A DNA stretch of 64,000 nucleotides from Pseudopyrenochaeta lycopersici (Eukaryota; Ascomycota; Dothideomycetes; Pleosporales; Pseudopyrenochaetaceae). Numbering within the stretch: position 1 is the stretch's first letter; every line of letters starts with the position of its first letter. A program made the position numbers and the translations under genes. The notes under the pieces are model-generated. The model was not told where the DNA came from, searched no databases, and saw nothing but the letters and a program-made list of their open reading frames with translations. Below, piece after piece: positions 21,573-32,213 of the stretch. Location: positions 682,001 to 746,000 of the forward strand of contig NHZP01000020.1 in NCBI GenBank assembly GCA_003313425.1, in the 5' to 3' direction.

Positions 21573-23885
21573 CTACTCAAACATACGTCTCTCAATCCGC
21601 CCAACTCTCGGCGGCGTCTCATCCATAACATGTTGTTGCTCATCCTCTGCATATCGTGAGTTGATTGCCGTCTCCTCCTGTCTCATCATCATAAGCTCGC
21701 CGTCACCTGAGTTCTCCTGATCTCGCTGCCGAAGAGACACACGTGGGTGTGTGCGCATTGAAGTACTTGCACGTGCAAGCGGTGACCGCGGCCGTCGGCT
21801 CGTAGTACCATTGCCTTGGTCGAGAGCCAGGTGGACAGACGGCAGGGCTACTGTTGGTACCTGGCGATAAGGGCGCATGTGCGCGCGGCGAGGATTTTCA
21901 CCTCTGCGTTGTCGTGAGCCATGCCGAGCAGTCATTCTATGTGGTATTCCAGGCGAAGACCCTGGTTGACGGGTTTGTAAGGGAACTTCGCCTTGCGATG
22001 TACCGCCGGGCCGTTCCTGATGGGATGGTAAAGTAGATGCGAGTTGATGCGGTCCTTGCGTGCGAAGTCGGTTTGACATGTTGCGAGGACCATTGGTCTG
22101 TGGCACATTGAAGCGGGTGGGTCCAGAAGCAGGTCTTTCTACACGCCTTGTGTTGATGGATTGAAGGGCCTGTACGGCGCTATTCATTTGTTCATAAGCT
22201 GCTCTTTGAATTTGGACTTGGCTGCGTAGAGACGAGTGTCCTTCATCTGATGTTGCATGGACGGGTACATTTTCACTTGAACGTTGATTGGTTCTGATTA
22301 TCTGGCTGCTTCTGCCATCGAATTGATGTTGTAGGGAATGTGGCTGAGCAGGCATCCGGTGGACTTGCTGAGCACGTACTATGCGTTGATACTGTGCAGA
22401 GTAAGCATCAAGCGCTGAGGGAAGGTCTTGAGCAGCCGCCGTGCTTGCATCTAGATACTCTCCGCTTGCGGTTGGTCTGATAGCTCTCGGCGATGGCTGC
22501 AGAGAGCCGTGACTAGATGAAGCCGTTTTGAACGATGACTGACTTGAGCCTCTTGATAATGGCGGCTGTACTTGGGCATTACTCAATGCGTCAGCTTCGG
22601 AGCCAACCCCTACCGTGCCTACACTTGAATTGTATTGGAAGTTAGTGACCTTGTCCTGACTTGTCTGCTCGCTGCTTGATTGCCGAGATGCAGGAATGTC
22701 TGAGCCGTAGTAGGAGAATGCAGCACTAGCACTCGAAGTTCCGCTGCTGAACCGTCTCGAGCTTGCACCGGTCTGATCTATGGGTAGGGAACAGTTGGGC
22801 GAAACGTTTACGCTCAGTGAGGAAGACAATTGGGTTTGTCGACTAGGAAGACGTTTAGGCACAGGTGGAGATCCTATCGATGATTCGGATACTAGTGCAG
22901 TGCCCAGAGGGTTTTGTTTTGATATATCTGACATCCGAGCCGGCAATGCAAAACCTGGAGCGTTACCGGAAGATAAGCTTCGTGTGAGTGTCGGATGACG
23001 GCCGCTTCTACGACGAGGCTCTGTATGTGGCAGTGATGGCCTGAACTCATTAAAATGATAGTGGATCCCAACTGGGCTCATTCTGGGGTCTTTGAAGAAG
23101 CCTTGCAAGTAGCATGTTGGGGGACTGCCTTCAGGGGTGCCTCGGGAACCCAAAGCGTCTCGTGGAGACTCTTGCTTTCGTGGCGACTTTGGTGTCTGCG
23201 CTCGTTGCAACGAGGATGGAGTGGGTGCTGCATCGCGAGAAGTAGCACGACCACGGTTCTTACTTGATGTGCCACCTCCACGTAACTCTCCGGGACTATC
23301 GATAGTTTCTGGACGCAACTGTAAGGAGCCCTCGATGACACTAGTGGTACCGGCTGTCCTATTCAGGCCAAACATTGCATGCGCGGATAATACTGCAGCC
23401 GGCGGGGTGGGTGCCCCCGCAGAGTGCGTGTCAGTTCCGGGTGTAAACTGGGTACTTGGGTTTCGGCGATTGCGTCCGAACCGGAATGGAAGGTGAATGC
23501 CACGGGTTGGTGACGAAGCTGATGTGCGTGCTAATGCTGCTGTGTATTCCTCTCGTAAAGGTGGGCTCAGTCCTCCGATGCTGTCGGCACGTTCCGTTGA
23601 TAAGACTAGATTACTCTCAGGGTGGCTTTCGGTTTCGTCATCAACAGACGCGTAGATGGCATGCTGAGGTTGAGGGCTCAGTAGGGGAATATCACCCAGA
23701 GGTGTGATGGCATCTTGAGTGGATCGTTGAGGGCCACGCCTGAGAATTGGCCGTCCGGCTTGTCCCGAGGCTCGAAAGGATACTACTGTGGGAGCTTTTG
23801 GGGCCGGTCTGAGTGCTATGCGGCGAAATGTGTCCTCGACATCATCGGGCGTTAGGGTAAGTTCTGAGGGCCGTAACCGTAACAT
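21573..23885 (-). CDS. Long intrinsically disordered protein, function unknown
   Basis: A single exon of 770 aa from the ATG at 23885; the frame is open up to 24017 (814 aa). The preferred start gives MLRLRPSELTLTPDDVEDTF. Most of the protein is rich in Ser, Pro, Arg, Gln and Thr with no predicted fold, consistent with a scaffold or phosphorylated regulator. Recurrent SP/TP dipeptides (TPKSPRK, SSPPVPKR, SPRAIRP) are candidate sites for proline-directed kinases. The N-terminal ~40 residues look ordered, as does a short helix around residue 600 (QIQRAAYEQMNSAVQALQS). No named domain is recognised. It is divergent from the PDK1-like gene. Confidence 0.7.
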   Translation of the reverse strand: MLRLRPSELTLTPDDVEDTFRRIALRPAPKAPTVVSFRASGQAGRPILRRGPQRSTQDAITPLGDIPLLSPQPQHAIYASVDDETESHPESNLVLSTERADSIGGLSPPLREEYTAALARTSASSPTRGIHLPFRFGRNRRNPSTQFTPGTDTHSAGAPTPPAAVLSAHAMFGLNRTAGTTSVIEGSLQLRPETIDSPGELRGGGTSSKNRGRATSRDAAPTPSSLQRAQTPKSPRKQESPRDALGSRGTPEGSPPTCYLQGFFKDPRMSPVGIHYHFNEFRPSLPHTEPRRRSGRHPTLTRSLSSGNAPGFALPARMSDISKQNPLGTALVSESSIGSPPVPKRLPSRQTQLSSSLSVNVSPNCSLPIDQTGASSRRFSSGTSSASAAFSYYGSDIPASRQSSSEQTSQDKVTNFQYNSSVGTVGVGSEADALSNAQVQPPLSRGSSQSSFKTASSSHGSLQPSPRAIRPTASGEYLDASTAAAQDLPSALDAYSAQYQRIVRAQQVHRMPAQPHSLQHQFDGRSSQIIRTNQRSSENVPVHATSDEGHSSLRSQVQIQRAAYEQMNSAVQALQSINTRRVERPASGPTRFNVPQTNGPRNMSNRLRTQGPHQLASTLPSHQERPGGTSQGEVPLQTRQPGSSPGIPHRMTARHGSRQRRGENPRRAHMRPYRQVPTVALPSVHLALDQGNGTTSRRPRSPLARASTSMRTHPRVSLRQRDQENSGDGELMMMRQEETAINSRYAEDEQQHVMDETPPRVGRIERRMFE

Positions 23886-24809
23886 GTCTTGCCAATTGGT
23901 CAAAGTGAGTGGAACTTGGTGTGAGGGAATGTGGGAAGGGGGTAGACTGGGACGTAAAAAGTAGAATGTTGCAAGATGCAAGAGTGTGTCGACGACGGCG
24001 ATGGGCCCATTTGGCACAAGACAGTGTGGGCTCCATCGCTGTTTCCACGCTGGGGTGAATTGTGTTTGGAAGGCTTTGCTGGGGGAGATATGGAGGGGAA
24101 CAGCACTGGATGGGGATTTTGCTAGATGAAGACTTGGACTGGGGCATGAGATTCATAGACGTGTAGGCTGCAAGAGCATGTGTGTGGTGTGAGACTAGTT
24201 TTTATGGAGTGATATTGCTGGTCAAGCATTGAAGGCTCGGACACACTCTGCTCGACTGATGCTGGCAAAATGAACAATCGGACCGTTCCAAGCCAATTGG
24301 CGTTTTGGGAGCCGCCTTTCAGACAGATAGAGACGAACAGCAGGGAGGGGTGCATGTGCCATATTGGCTGTGCGTAACATGGCACAAGGCATCTGGGTAG
24401 ACGGGAGCAGCGCATGCATGCCCTGTCGCACGAGAGAGCGCAGCCGGGAAAGTGGCCATGGGCGCAGATATCGTGCATTCGACCAAGGGCCGGTAAGAGT
24501 GCAGCGGGTGGTGAGGATGCAGAGGGTGGTGTTGAGCGTGTCGAGGGTGTCGAGGGTGTTTCGTCAGCGGATTTGCCGAGCCATGCCATCAGCGCTGGCT
24601 CCGGCGTCACAGGCATCTGGTATCCTCACCGTGACGGCCATAATCCCGCCGTCTACACTGGCCTCTGGGCCCTCCCATGCCTCCTTCGCCGCCGCCCACA
24701 TCTCGTGCACGCTGATCGACTGTCCTTGGACGCGCCGCGCGTGGTCTCGGTGCTGCCTGCCTGCAACCTTTCGCTCGTTTACCGGCTGTGCAGCCCAGCG
24801 GCCGCCACG
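23886..24809. promoter_or_regulatory. Divergent promoter region and long 5' leaders
   Basis: About 920 bases between two head-to-head start codons. The plus frame of the kinase gene is open back to 24414, but the upstream codons are low complexity. Several other overlapping frames here are by-products of G+C-rich sequence. Confidence 0.4.
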
Positions 24810-27460
24810 ATGAATGGCGACCTGAGCCTGTCGCAGTCCCTCGGCGGGCTGCGCATCGCGAACCCAGACGAAGACAGCGCGTCGCCCCCGCTGCCGCCGC
24901 AACAGCCTCCCGAGGGCGAGAGTGCGGCATTCCGCCCGTCGTCATCGCCCTCGCGAGCATCCTCGTCCAGCACCGTTACAGACCAGCCCCGGCCCCAGGG
25001 CACCCCCCACGCCTACAGAGACGACCAGCCCGCGCCGTCCTCGCTGGGCGTCGCCTCCAATGCTTTTGGTGGCACCTCCCCGTCCTCGTCGCCCGCCGGC
25101 TTTCCCTCTCCGCTGGCCGAGACACCCTTGTCGTCATCCAAGTCGCCGCGCCTCGTCCACCGTCAGTCCATGCCGCTGGCCCACCAGGCCCAGCAGCAGG
25201 TCTCCTACCCACCCTATGCCGCCGCCTCCATCATCCAGCAACGCAATCCCCTGCCCCCGCCCCAGCCCATACGAGAGCGGCCCGTGTCCACCAGCATGTA
25301 CCAGCACCCCAACCTGTCCACCAGCTCCACCACCGCCCCAGGCACCTACAGATACAACGACGAGGCAATGGCTCTCGACGTCCGGCGCACCGCCAGCTCG
25401 CGGGTTGCTCCGAGCGCCATGCCCGGCCGCGAGCCCAGCAGGAGAGACCCCTATCGCCAGTCGGTGCAGATGGCCGCCATGAACAACCCGCTGCCTCCCC
25501 GGAGAAGCTCGCGGCGGGTACCCATGGACGGCACCCAGCTGTCGAGTTCACCATACAACATCGAGGGCGGCCCGCTGTCGAGTAGCGAGGAGTGGAAAGA
25601 AAAGGGCGCTGCGGTGAGCACACGGCAAGACGTCGATCAAAATGGCCGTCCCATAACCAGAGTGGTCAAGAAGGGGGTCAAGGACTTCAACTTTGGCAGG
25701 ACCCTGGGCGAGGGCTCGTACAGCACTGTCCTGGCCGCAACCGACCGCCAAACACTGCGAGAGTACGCAATAAAGGTGCTCGACAAGCGCCACATCATCA
25801 AGGAGAAGAAGGTCAAATACGTCAACATTGAGAAGGACACCCTGAACCGATTGACCGAGCACCCTGGCATCGTCCGACTCTACTACACCTTCCAGGACGA
25901 GCGCTCCTTGTACTTTGTCCTCGATCTAGCCGCAGGAGGCGAGCTGCTAGGATTTCTCAAGAAAGTCGGCACATTTGACGTCGAATGCACACGCTTCTAC
26001 GGCGCGCAAATACTCGACGCCATCGACTACATGCACAACAAGGGCGTAATCCATCGAGATCTCAAGCCAGAGAATGTCCTATTGGACGATGCAATGCACG
26101 TGAAGATTACAGATTTCGGCACAGCAAAGATACTCGACCAGAAGAAGTCAAACGGCATCGGCTCCACTGCAGGGGACCCACTGGAAGGCGCGAATTCAGA
26201 CCGTGCACAATCTTTCGTAGGGACTGCCGAGTACGTCTCTCCAGAACTCCTTACAGACAAGAATGCGTGCAAAGCAAGCGACCTGTGGGCTTTTGGATGC
26301 ATCATCTACCAATTACTTGCCGGACGGCCGCCATTCAAGGCCGCGAACGAGTACATGACTTTTCAAAAAATCGTTGGCCTCGAGTACACTTTCCCTGATG
26401 GATTCCCGCCGCTAGCGAAGGACCTGGTCGAAAGGCTGCTGGTCTTGGATCCACTGACCAGGTTACCCATGGAGCATATAAAGAACCACCCGTTCTTCGA
26501 TGGAATCATGTGGGGTAAGGGCCTGTGGAAGCAGAAAGCTCCACGTCTGAAGCCATACAGCCCCCCTGCTCAGGAGCCCATCAAACTCAATGGTAACAAT
26601 ACTCTCTCCACGGCTTCTACCTCGCTAACCCAGCACTAGGTCCTTCTACACCCTCAGCAACTGCAGGGGCAGCAAATAATCAACCACGGCCGAAGCCAAG
26701 ACTCATCACCGAATTACCACCGCCCAGTCAACTTGATATTGATTGGTCTCCTGTTCTGACCAAACGGGACGAACGAATCTTGAAGCTTGGCAACATGTTT
26801 GTCACCCATCATCCCCCAGGGCACCCAGTAGGCGGGAAAGAAGAGCCCGCCGAGACACCCAAGAAGTTCTCACGCTTCTTCGGTGGTAATACTATCAAGA
26901 AGCGATCACGACTCGTCATGATCACATCCAATGCTCGCGTCCTTATGTGCGCTGCAGGCACTAATGACAAGAAGCTGAAAGAGGAGGTGTCGTTGTTGTC
27001 GGCTGGCTGTGCGTGGAGGACTTTCCAGGATTCGAAGGGCCTTACTGCATGGCTCGTGGAAACTGTACGTTGAAATTGTGTGTTTGGTCCGTGTGTACTG
27101 ATATGTGTCCAGCGAGACAAGCAATTCGTCTTCGAAGACCCCAAAAGCACCACCAGTGATCCTGACGGCAGTAAATACTCCAGTCAGGAATGGATCGATA
27201 GTATTGAACAGGCCCGCGACTACGCCTTTGCGCAGACCATGTCGAACTCTGCTTACGCTGGCGATTCTGCCTTGAACGACCTAGGCTCCGGTATTCCAAG
27301 TCCTTCTAGCACGTTGGGCGGAGACTCGGCCCTGGAGGGTGTCAACATCCCTACCACAAGACACGGGCATCTTCGTAAAGACAATGGCGACGCTGAGTCA
27401 TTGAAGGGGAGGAAGCGGTTTAGTAAACGCCACAGTAAGAACGGACTGGCCAACTTTTAG
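24810..27460 (+). CDS. PDK1/Pkh-type protein kinase with C-terminal PH domain
   Basis: Three exons, 24810..26592, 26640..27064 and 27113..27460, give 851 aa; introns are 47 and 48 bp. The ATG sits in a strong context (GCCGCCACGATGA). Residues 1-285 are Ser/Pro/Gln-rich and disordered. The kinase domain covers about 290-570: GEGSYSTVL loop, catalytic Lys near 321, IHRDLKPENVLL near 415, ITDFGTAK near 435, and the PDK1-type activation loop SFVGTAEYVSPEL near 467. A PH domain follows at about 640-765 (LKLGNMFVT, RSRLVMIT, then EWIDSIEQA). This is the order found in eukaryotic PDK1 and in the fungal Pkh kinases, which phosphorylate the activation loop of AGC kinases such as Ypk, Pkc1 and Sch9 downstream of sphingolipids. 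Targets are by homology. Confidence 0.95.
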
Positions 27461-28788
27461 AACGAACAAGATGCACGCCACCGATCTGGGGTAATTGACG
27501 AACCCATTGGTCCTTTCAGATCAACGCAGCTTTCCACACGCTTACTTCTCTACTGGCATACTTGCATGGCGCGATTCATCCAGCGAATGGCGTTCTGGCG
27601 TCTTCTCTGCAAACCTCATTGATTTTTTCCTTTGTTTTACAGGTATGGCATACAAGATCTACACCAGAGATACCGTTGGCTCAGACTCCTTTGCATTTAG
27701 CGGCTTCTGTGCTTTTCAGCCAGCACTTTTTTCTTCATTGCTTCTCACCACTGCCTCCCGGGATTGCGCGGCTTTTGTGTGTCTGTGTGAGTTGACGCGC
27801 GTGTTTCAGGGGTAGGGATAGGGCCGCGGTATGGGGGCAAGGCAAACTTTTTTTGCGTGCGTGTGTGTGTTCACTTCACTTCTTCTGTGCAAGTTTGGCT
27901 AGGAAAAGAAAAAAAAGGAAAACAAAAACGCGCACAAAAGATTGGCCGTTTGTAATGGCTGGCACTCAATCTTTTTTTATGTTGTTTTTGAAAGAATCCC
28001 TTCCTTTTTATTATTACTAAACCTCTTTTTTTTTTCGGCGACGGGAGAGAAATCCGTGTATTTACTCATTTTTACCCTTTTTACCTTTTTCCTTTCTCAG
28101 AAATTGAGGAAGGCGGGGCGGGTATAGAATTTGGCCATCGCTCTCTGGCGTTGGGTTTGGTAGCGTTGTTTCTTTTCTGCTCTTTCCTCCTCTCCTCTTT
28201 TGTAATGGAATGGCGGCTGGCTGGCATGTTTCGGCTGTCTGCATAGTAGTACTGCAAACCCACTATTTTCCATAAATGTTTGAGAAATACACTGTTTATA
28301 CAAGTTTGGCTTGTTTGTGTAGTTGTGCTGGTGTGGGGTATGACGGTTCGTGATTCTGGATGATTAAGTGGATGATTAAGCGCATGATGTCATTGCAGTC
28401 ATTTTATCCAATTGTGAAATGAAGCTGTGGGAACAGCTAACAGAATTCCATTCATATCGAAACAATCCATATAGTACGCGAGTCAATGAATGGACGAGGG
28501 AATGTCAACTTCGTAGACGCCACACCACATTATATGTATACATCTCTCATCCGATAATTCCTTAATCCAGCCTAATCCATGTCTCCAAAGGGAAACGCTC
28601 CAATAACTATGCTCGCCAGAGATGCTGTAATATCCATATAAGAAAACGCCGTGCCAAAATGCAAACGCCCCATGCGCAATGCCGATCGCCATGCCGAATG
28701 CACGTGTAAAAGGAGAGAAATAGAACAAGGAATGACATCGCTTGTTTAGGAATGTTTTTGGGATTAAAAAAAAATAAAGTAGGGGATA
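27461..28788. other. Intergenic region with 3' ends and homopolymer runs
   Basis: About 1.3 kb, convergent: the kinase gene ends here from the left and a minus-strand gene from the right. It contains T-rich and A-rich runs and a GTGTGTGT tract near 27,860. No gene is supported. Confidence 0.5.
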
Positions 28789-31700
28789 TTAGTGCCGAAT
28801 ACCCTGTACCCACTGATCAATCTGATCTCTTTGTCGAGGGTCCATGGGTGGAATCATCATTGGGTTGGACATCATGCCCATGCCGTTCATCCCCATTGGC
28901 ATGCCGCCCATTTGCATCTGCATGCCGCCGTTCATGGCCATGGGCATGTTCATCATGGAACCTTGACGCATCATGCCTGGGTTGGCTTGTGGGTATTGGA
29001 ATGCTCCCACCTGGGGTTGTTGCATCCCCATCATGCCCATGTTCATCGGCATCATGGGTTGTTGCATCATGGGCATGCCGAGGTTTGGTTGTGACATCAT
29101 GCCCATGCCCATCATGGGTGGTGCCATAAAGGACTGGCGCTGTGAAGACATATCCATGGATGACATGTTTGTTGAACCCGTCATCTGGCTGTTGAACATC
29201 ATGCTTGTGGGTGGCGTGCCAACGCCGGCCATTTTGTCCTTGTACGCCTGTATCTTGGCAGCAAGCGGCTGATCCTCATCGTTCTTCTTGTCGACAACGT
29301 TGCGCAACAGTGGATCCATGTGTCCGTGGCTAGAAGAGCGCATATTCTGAGTCATACGCTGGGCTTTTCTGCGCTCTTCAGCAACGACATTTTGGTGGAG
29401 AAGACTGCCTTGCGGAAGGTGCGAGACGAGCATCTCATTTGATACTTTGCGCGCTTGGTTTGTGTTGTCCATGGGGTTGGCCGAGAGCACATCAGCCAGG
29501 CTCATGGATGACCGCAAGCCAGGACGAGGACCACTTGCTGGAGCGTCGCCTCGAGCTGCAGCTTCAGCCTGAAGACGGGCTCGGCGCTGACCGAGTGTTT
29601 CTTCCACTTCCACATCGGGAGATGGTGTGGTCTGAGGTTGGTCTTGCTTCTTGTCTTCTCCCTCCGAAACGCCAAGCTTGCTCAACATTTCGGTGGCAAA
29701 ATCGCCGCTGACGGTGCTCTTGCGGATGTCGTCGCCGAGAGCTCCCTCAAGCATCTGCTTGTCTTTCAGGCGGCGCATGCGCTCACCCAAGGTCTCGCCT
29801 TCTCTTTCGTCTTCTGACTCAGGCCCTGGCGTTGTTGTGGTCGGCACGGCGAGATACTGAGTGCTCCGCTTGTTATTCGGACTTGGATCTCTGTGTCTGT
29901 TTGGGTCGCCACCACGTAATCTGTTGCGCCGACGACTGAGTGGTTCATTGTCCTCGAGCTCTCGTTGGGCTATTAAACCAAGGGGTTGGTCCCAATTCTG
30001 GTTGTGGTTTGCGCCTCCCTGCTTGTAGAGGACACCAAGGGGAACGTCGTCATCAGAGTCGTCGTCCTCTGCATGCATTTCCCAGGCAAGATGTACCTTT
30101 TTGCGAAGGCGCTTCTGTTTCTCTTTCTCAAGCTCGTCATCCATCTGAAGAAGAGTTCTGTGTGAAGTCATCATGCCTTGCTCAACTAGCGTGGCGTAGT
30201 TCATGTTACGCGTCTTCTGCTTTGCCTTGCGCATCTGCAGCTCGGCCAGGAGAGTGGTTGGGGCGCCGAAATACTGTTCTTCCTGCTCTTCTAGGTCTTC
30301 CTCCTCCAACGCTTCTTCGTCATATGGTTCGTTAGGATTGTGATTGTGATCGTGCTCGTCTTCAAATGAGCGTCGGGTCGGGGTAAGGTCCTCCTCAACC
30401 TGCGGGCCTCTAGCGTCGTCGTCATGCTCGTCAAGTTCATCACCCAAGCTCATGCGGCTTTCGCCAGCCCTGACAATAAGCAAGTTCATGTCGGCAGAGC
30501 TGTTGCGCTTCTTCAGCTTGTTCAATGGATCACCACTCGAGTTTCGCTTGGTGTCCAGCATATGGAACGAGCTTCGCCGTCTTGTCTGCTCCAGCGTTGG
30601 CGGTATCTCGGGAAGTTTAGAGCTCTTGCGCTTGTGCTCTGGGCCGTACACTTCACTGCCAACATGTCCAGCAAAGGGGTGGTCGGTGAAGGCAGAGACT
30701 GGAGCACGGGCTGATGCGTTCAGGATGCTGTCCAGGGTATCTTCAGCAGACTCGCCTTGGACGGCAAACTCCTGAGCGGGCGTGACTTGGTCGAAGTAGG
30801 CACTGGCGCGCAACTGGGGAGGCAGAGCCATCAGACTCTGCCGGCTCTTCCTATTGTTGGGCTTGGGAAGATCCATTGCATCGCCAATCATGGGTGCCGA
30901 CTTCCTATTCTCAGCCTGCATCGACTCCAGCAGCTGCGTACGCCGTCTGGCTTGCACGCTGGTGGCAGGCAGTTGCGAGAGGCGCTTGGGCAGATTCAGC
31001 ATCCTCGGCACTGGCGCGGGGTAGAAGACCATGCTGTCGTCAGGTGGTGGTGCGCCCAGGGGGAGCTGCTCTGGGTTCGCTCGCATCATGAAGGAGGTGT
31101 TGGACGAGTGGCGGCTGTGGTTGCTGTGGGACGGCGTGGGTTCCTCCTCGATGACGGTGTCTGGGCAGTGGACGCCGTCAAAGTCTTGCCAGAGGGTGCG
31201 CGCTTGGTGGGTGGTGTCGGTCGAGGCTGCGGTGGGCGGCCTGTCCGGGTAGTCGTGGTGGGCTGTATAGTGATATTGGGGCCCGTAAGACCGGCTGTGC
31301 TCGCCATGGTCTATGGGCTGGCTGGACATGACGCTGTTTCGCAGGTGGTCGGGCAGCTCGTTCGCGATCTCGTCGTATATGCGCGTGAACGAGGAGACCT
31401 TGCGCTGGTCTTGTGGTGGCGGAGAGTCATGCTGAGGGCCGGCGAGCGGAGCTGAGCGCAGCGACTGGGGCGAGCCTGGGTAGGCGGCGAATCGTGCCGC
31501 GTCGTCCTCGTCGACCTCCTCTGGGTGCACGACCTGGCCGAGGCGCGATGCCTTGGAGCCGGAGCGCTGGCGCTGGATCGACGTCGAGCGCAGGGAGCCG
31601 ACGGGCGAGGTGACATAGCCGCCCGGGGAGTAGCCGCCCCAGCGCGCAGAGCCGTTCAGGTCGACAATGGAGTTGGCGTGGGAGCTGGTGGAGAGATTGC

Positions 31701-31989
31701 GGCTGCGGGTGCTGAACTGGCGGGTGGGCTCGTCGAGCGTCTGGATGGAGCGCAGCGACGAGCGGCGGCTGTCGGACTGCTTCAGCTCCGAGTAGGACTT
31801 GCGGATTTCCTCTCCAAGGTCCGAGCCTGGCTCGCTCATGCGCTCGGCGTGCTCCTCCAGGCGTTCAATGTTGCCGACGTAGGCGCCCTGCAGCGACTGC
31901 AGGTCGGGGACGGGATGGCGGAGGTCGACATTGGCCTTGTCGGGCGACCGCATGGGTGCTGGCTGGGACATGGGAGGCGGCGAGGCCAT
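28789..31989 (-). CDS. Large disordered protein with Met-rich C-terminus
   Basis: A single exon of 1066 aa. The N-terminal half is Ser/Arg/Pro-rich with a short helix near residue 40-70 (LQSLQGAYVGNIERLEEHAE). A mid region has a recurring SSFTRIYDEIANELPDHLRN block. Acidic and coiled-coil-like stretches follow around 560-680 (EELEEQEEQ, AELQMRKAKQKT, LEKEKQKRLRKK). Three separate ETLGxRxRRL-type motifs (GETLGERMRRL, EETLGQRRARL and a similar element) repeat. The last ~130 residues are Met/Gln/Gly/Pro-rich, with runs such as MMGMGMMSQPNLGMPMMQ, and the end reads IDQWVQGIRH. No family is recognised. The 224 bp to the next gene hold both promoters. Scaffold or RNA-granule roles are possible but unproven. 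Confidence 0.75.
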   Translation of the reverse strand: MASPPPMSQPAPMRSPDKANVDLRHPVPDLQSLQGAYVGNIERLEEHAERMSEPGSDLGEEIRKSYSELKQSDSRRSSLRSIQTLDEPTRQFSTRSRNLSTSSHANSIVDLNGSARWGGYSPGGYVTSPVGSLRSTSIQRQRSGSKASRLGQVVHPEEVDEDDAARFAAYPGSPQSLRSAPLAGPQHDSPPPQDQRKVSSFTRIYDEIANELPDHLRNSVMSSQPIDHGEHSRSYGPQYHYTAHHDYPDRPPTAASTDTTHQARTLWQDFDGVHCPDTVIEEEPTPSHSNHSRHSSNTSFMMRANPEQLPLGAPPPDDSMVFYPAPVPRMLNLPKRLSQLPATSVQARRRTQLLESMQAENRKSAPMIGDAMDLPKPNNRKSRQSLMALPPQLRASAYFDQVTPAQEFAVQGESAEDTLDSILNASARAPVSAFTDHPFAGHVGSEVYGPEHKRKSSKLPEIPPTLEQTRRRSSFHMLDTKRNSSGDPLNKLKKRNSSADMNLLIVRAGESRMSLGDELDEHDDDARGPQVEEDLTPTRRSFEDEHDHNHNPNEPYDEEALEEEDLEEQEEQYFGAPTTLLAELQMRKAKQKTRNMNYATLVEQGMMTSHRTLLQMDDELEKEKQKRLRKKVHLAWEMHAEDDDSDDDVPLGVLYKQGGANHNQNWDQPLGLIAQRELEDNEPLSRRRNRLRGGDPNRHRDPSPNNKRSTQYLAVPTTTTPGPESEDEREGETLGERMRRLKDKQMLEGALGDDIRKSTVSGDFATEMLSKLGVSEGEDKKQDQPQTTPSPDVEVEETLGQRRARLQAEAAARGDAPASGPRPGLRSSMSLADVLSANPMDNTNQARKVSNEMLVSHLPQGSLLHQNVVAEERRKAQRMTQNMRSSSHGHMDPLLRNVVDKKNDEDQPLAAKIQAYKDKMAGVGTPPTSMMFNSQMTGSTNMSSMDMSSQRQSFMAPPMMGMGMMSQPNLGMPMMQQPMMPMNMGMMGMQQPQVGAFQYPQANPGMMRQGSMMNMPMAMNGGMQMQMGGMPMGMNGMGMMSNPMMIPPMDPRQRDQIDQWVQGIRH

Positions 31990-32213
31990 GGTGGGCGAGG
32001 CAGGCAGTCACGCTGCCAGAGCAGTGGAGGGGACGGGCGATGTTCGCGGGCGTAAAGGAGAGATTTTGGCGTGTTGTAGTCGCACCGAAGCCTCCCAATA
32101 ATAGCACGCGTCGCGGCCAGGGTAGGCGTTGCAACGGGCCGCTTGGCACCTGTCACGCTGCGATGGAGCCTCACTGCGGCCTGCATCTCAACCAGAATCC
32201 CTAGCGCACCACC
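31990..32213. promoter_or_regulatory. Compact divergent promoter
   Basis: Only 224 bases separate the start codons of the disordered protein (minus strand) and the G-patch splicing factor (plus strand). The two genes must share regulatory sequence. Confidence 0.55.

Noticed and set aside
24788..25585. 265-codon frame overlapping the 5' part of the PDK1-like gene
   Set aside because: It is an Arg/Pro/Ala-rich frame-shifted reading of the Ser/Pro-rich kinase N-terminus, a typical composition artefact.
30757..31455. 232-codon plus-strand frame inside the 1066-aa protein gene
   Set aside because: It is antisense to a long supported frame in G+C-rich DNA; the translation is low complexity and has no start context or domain.
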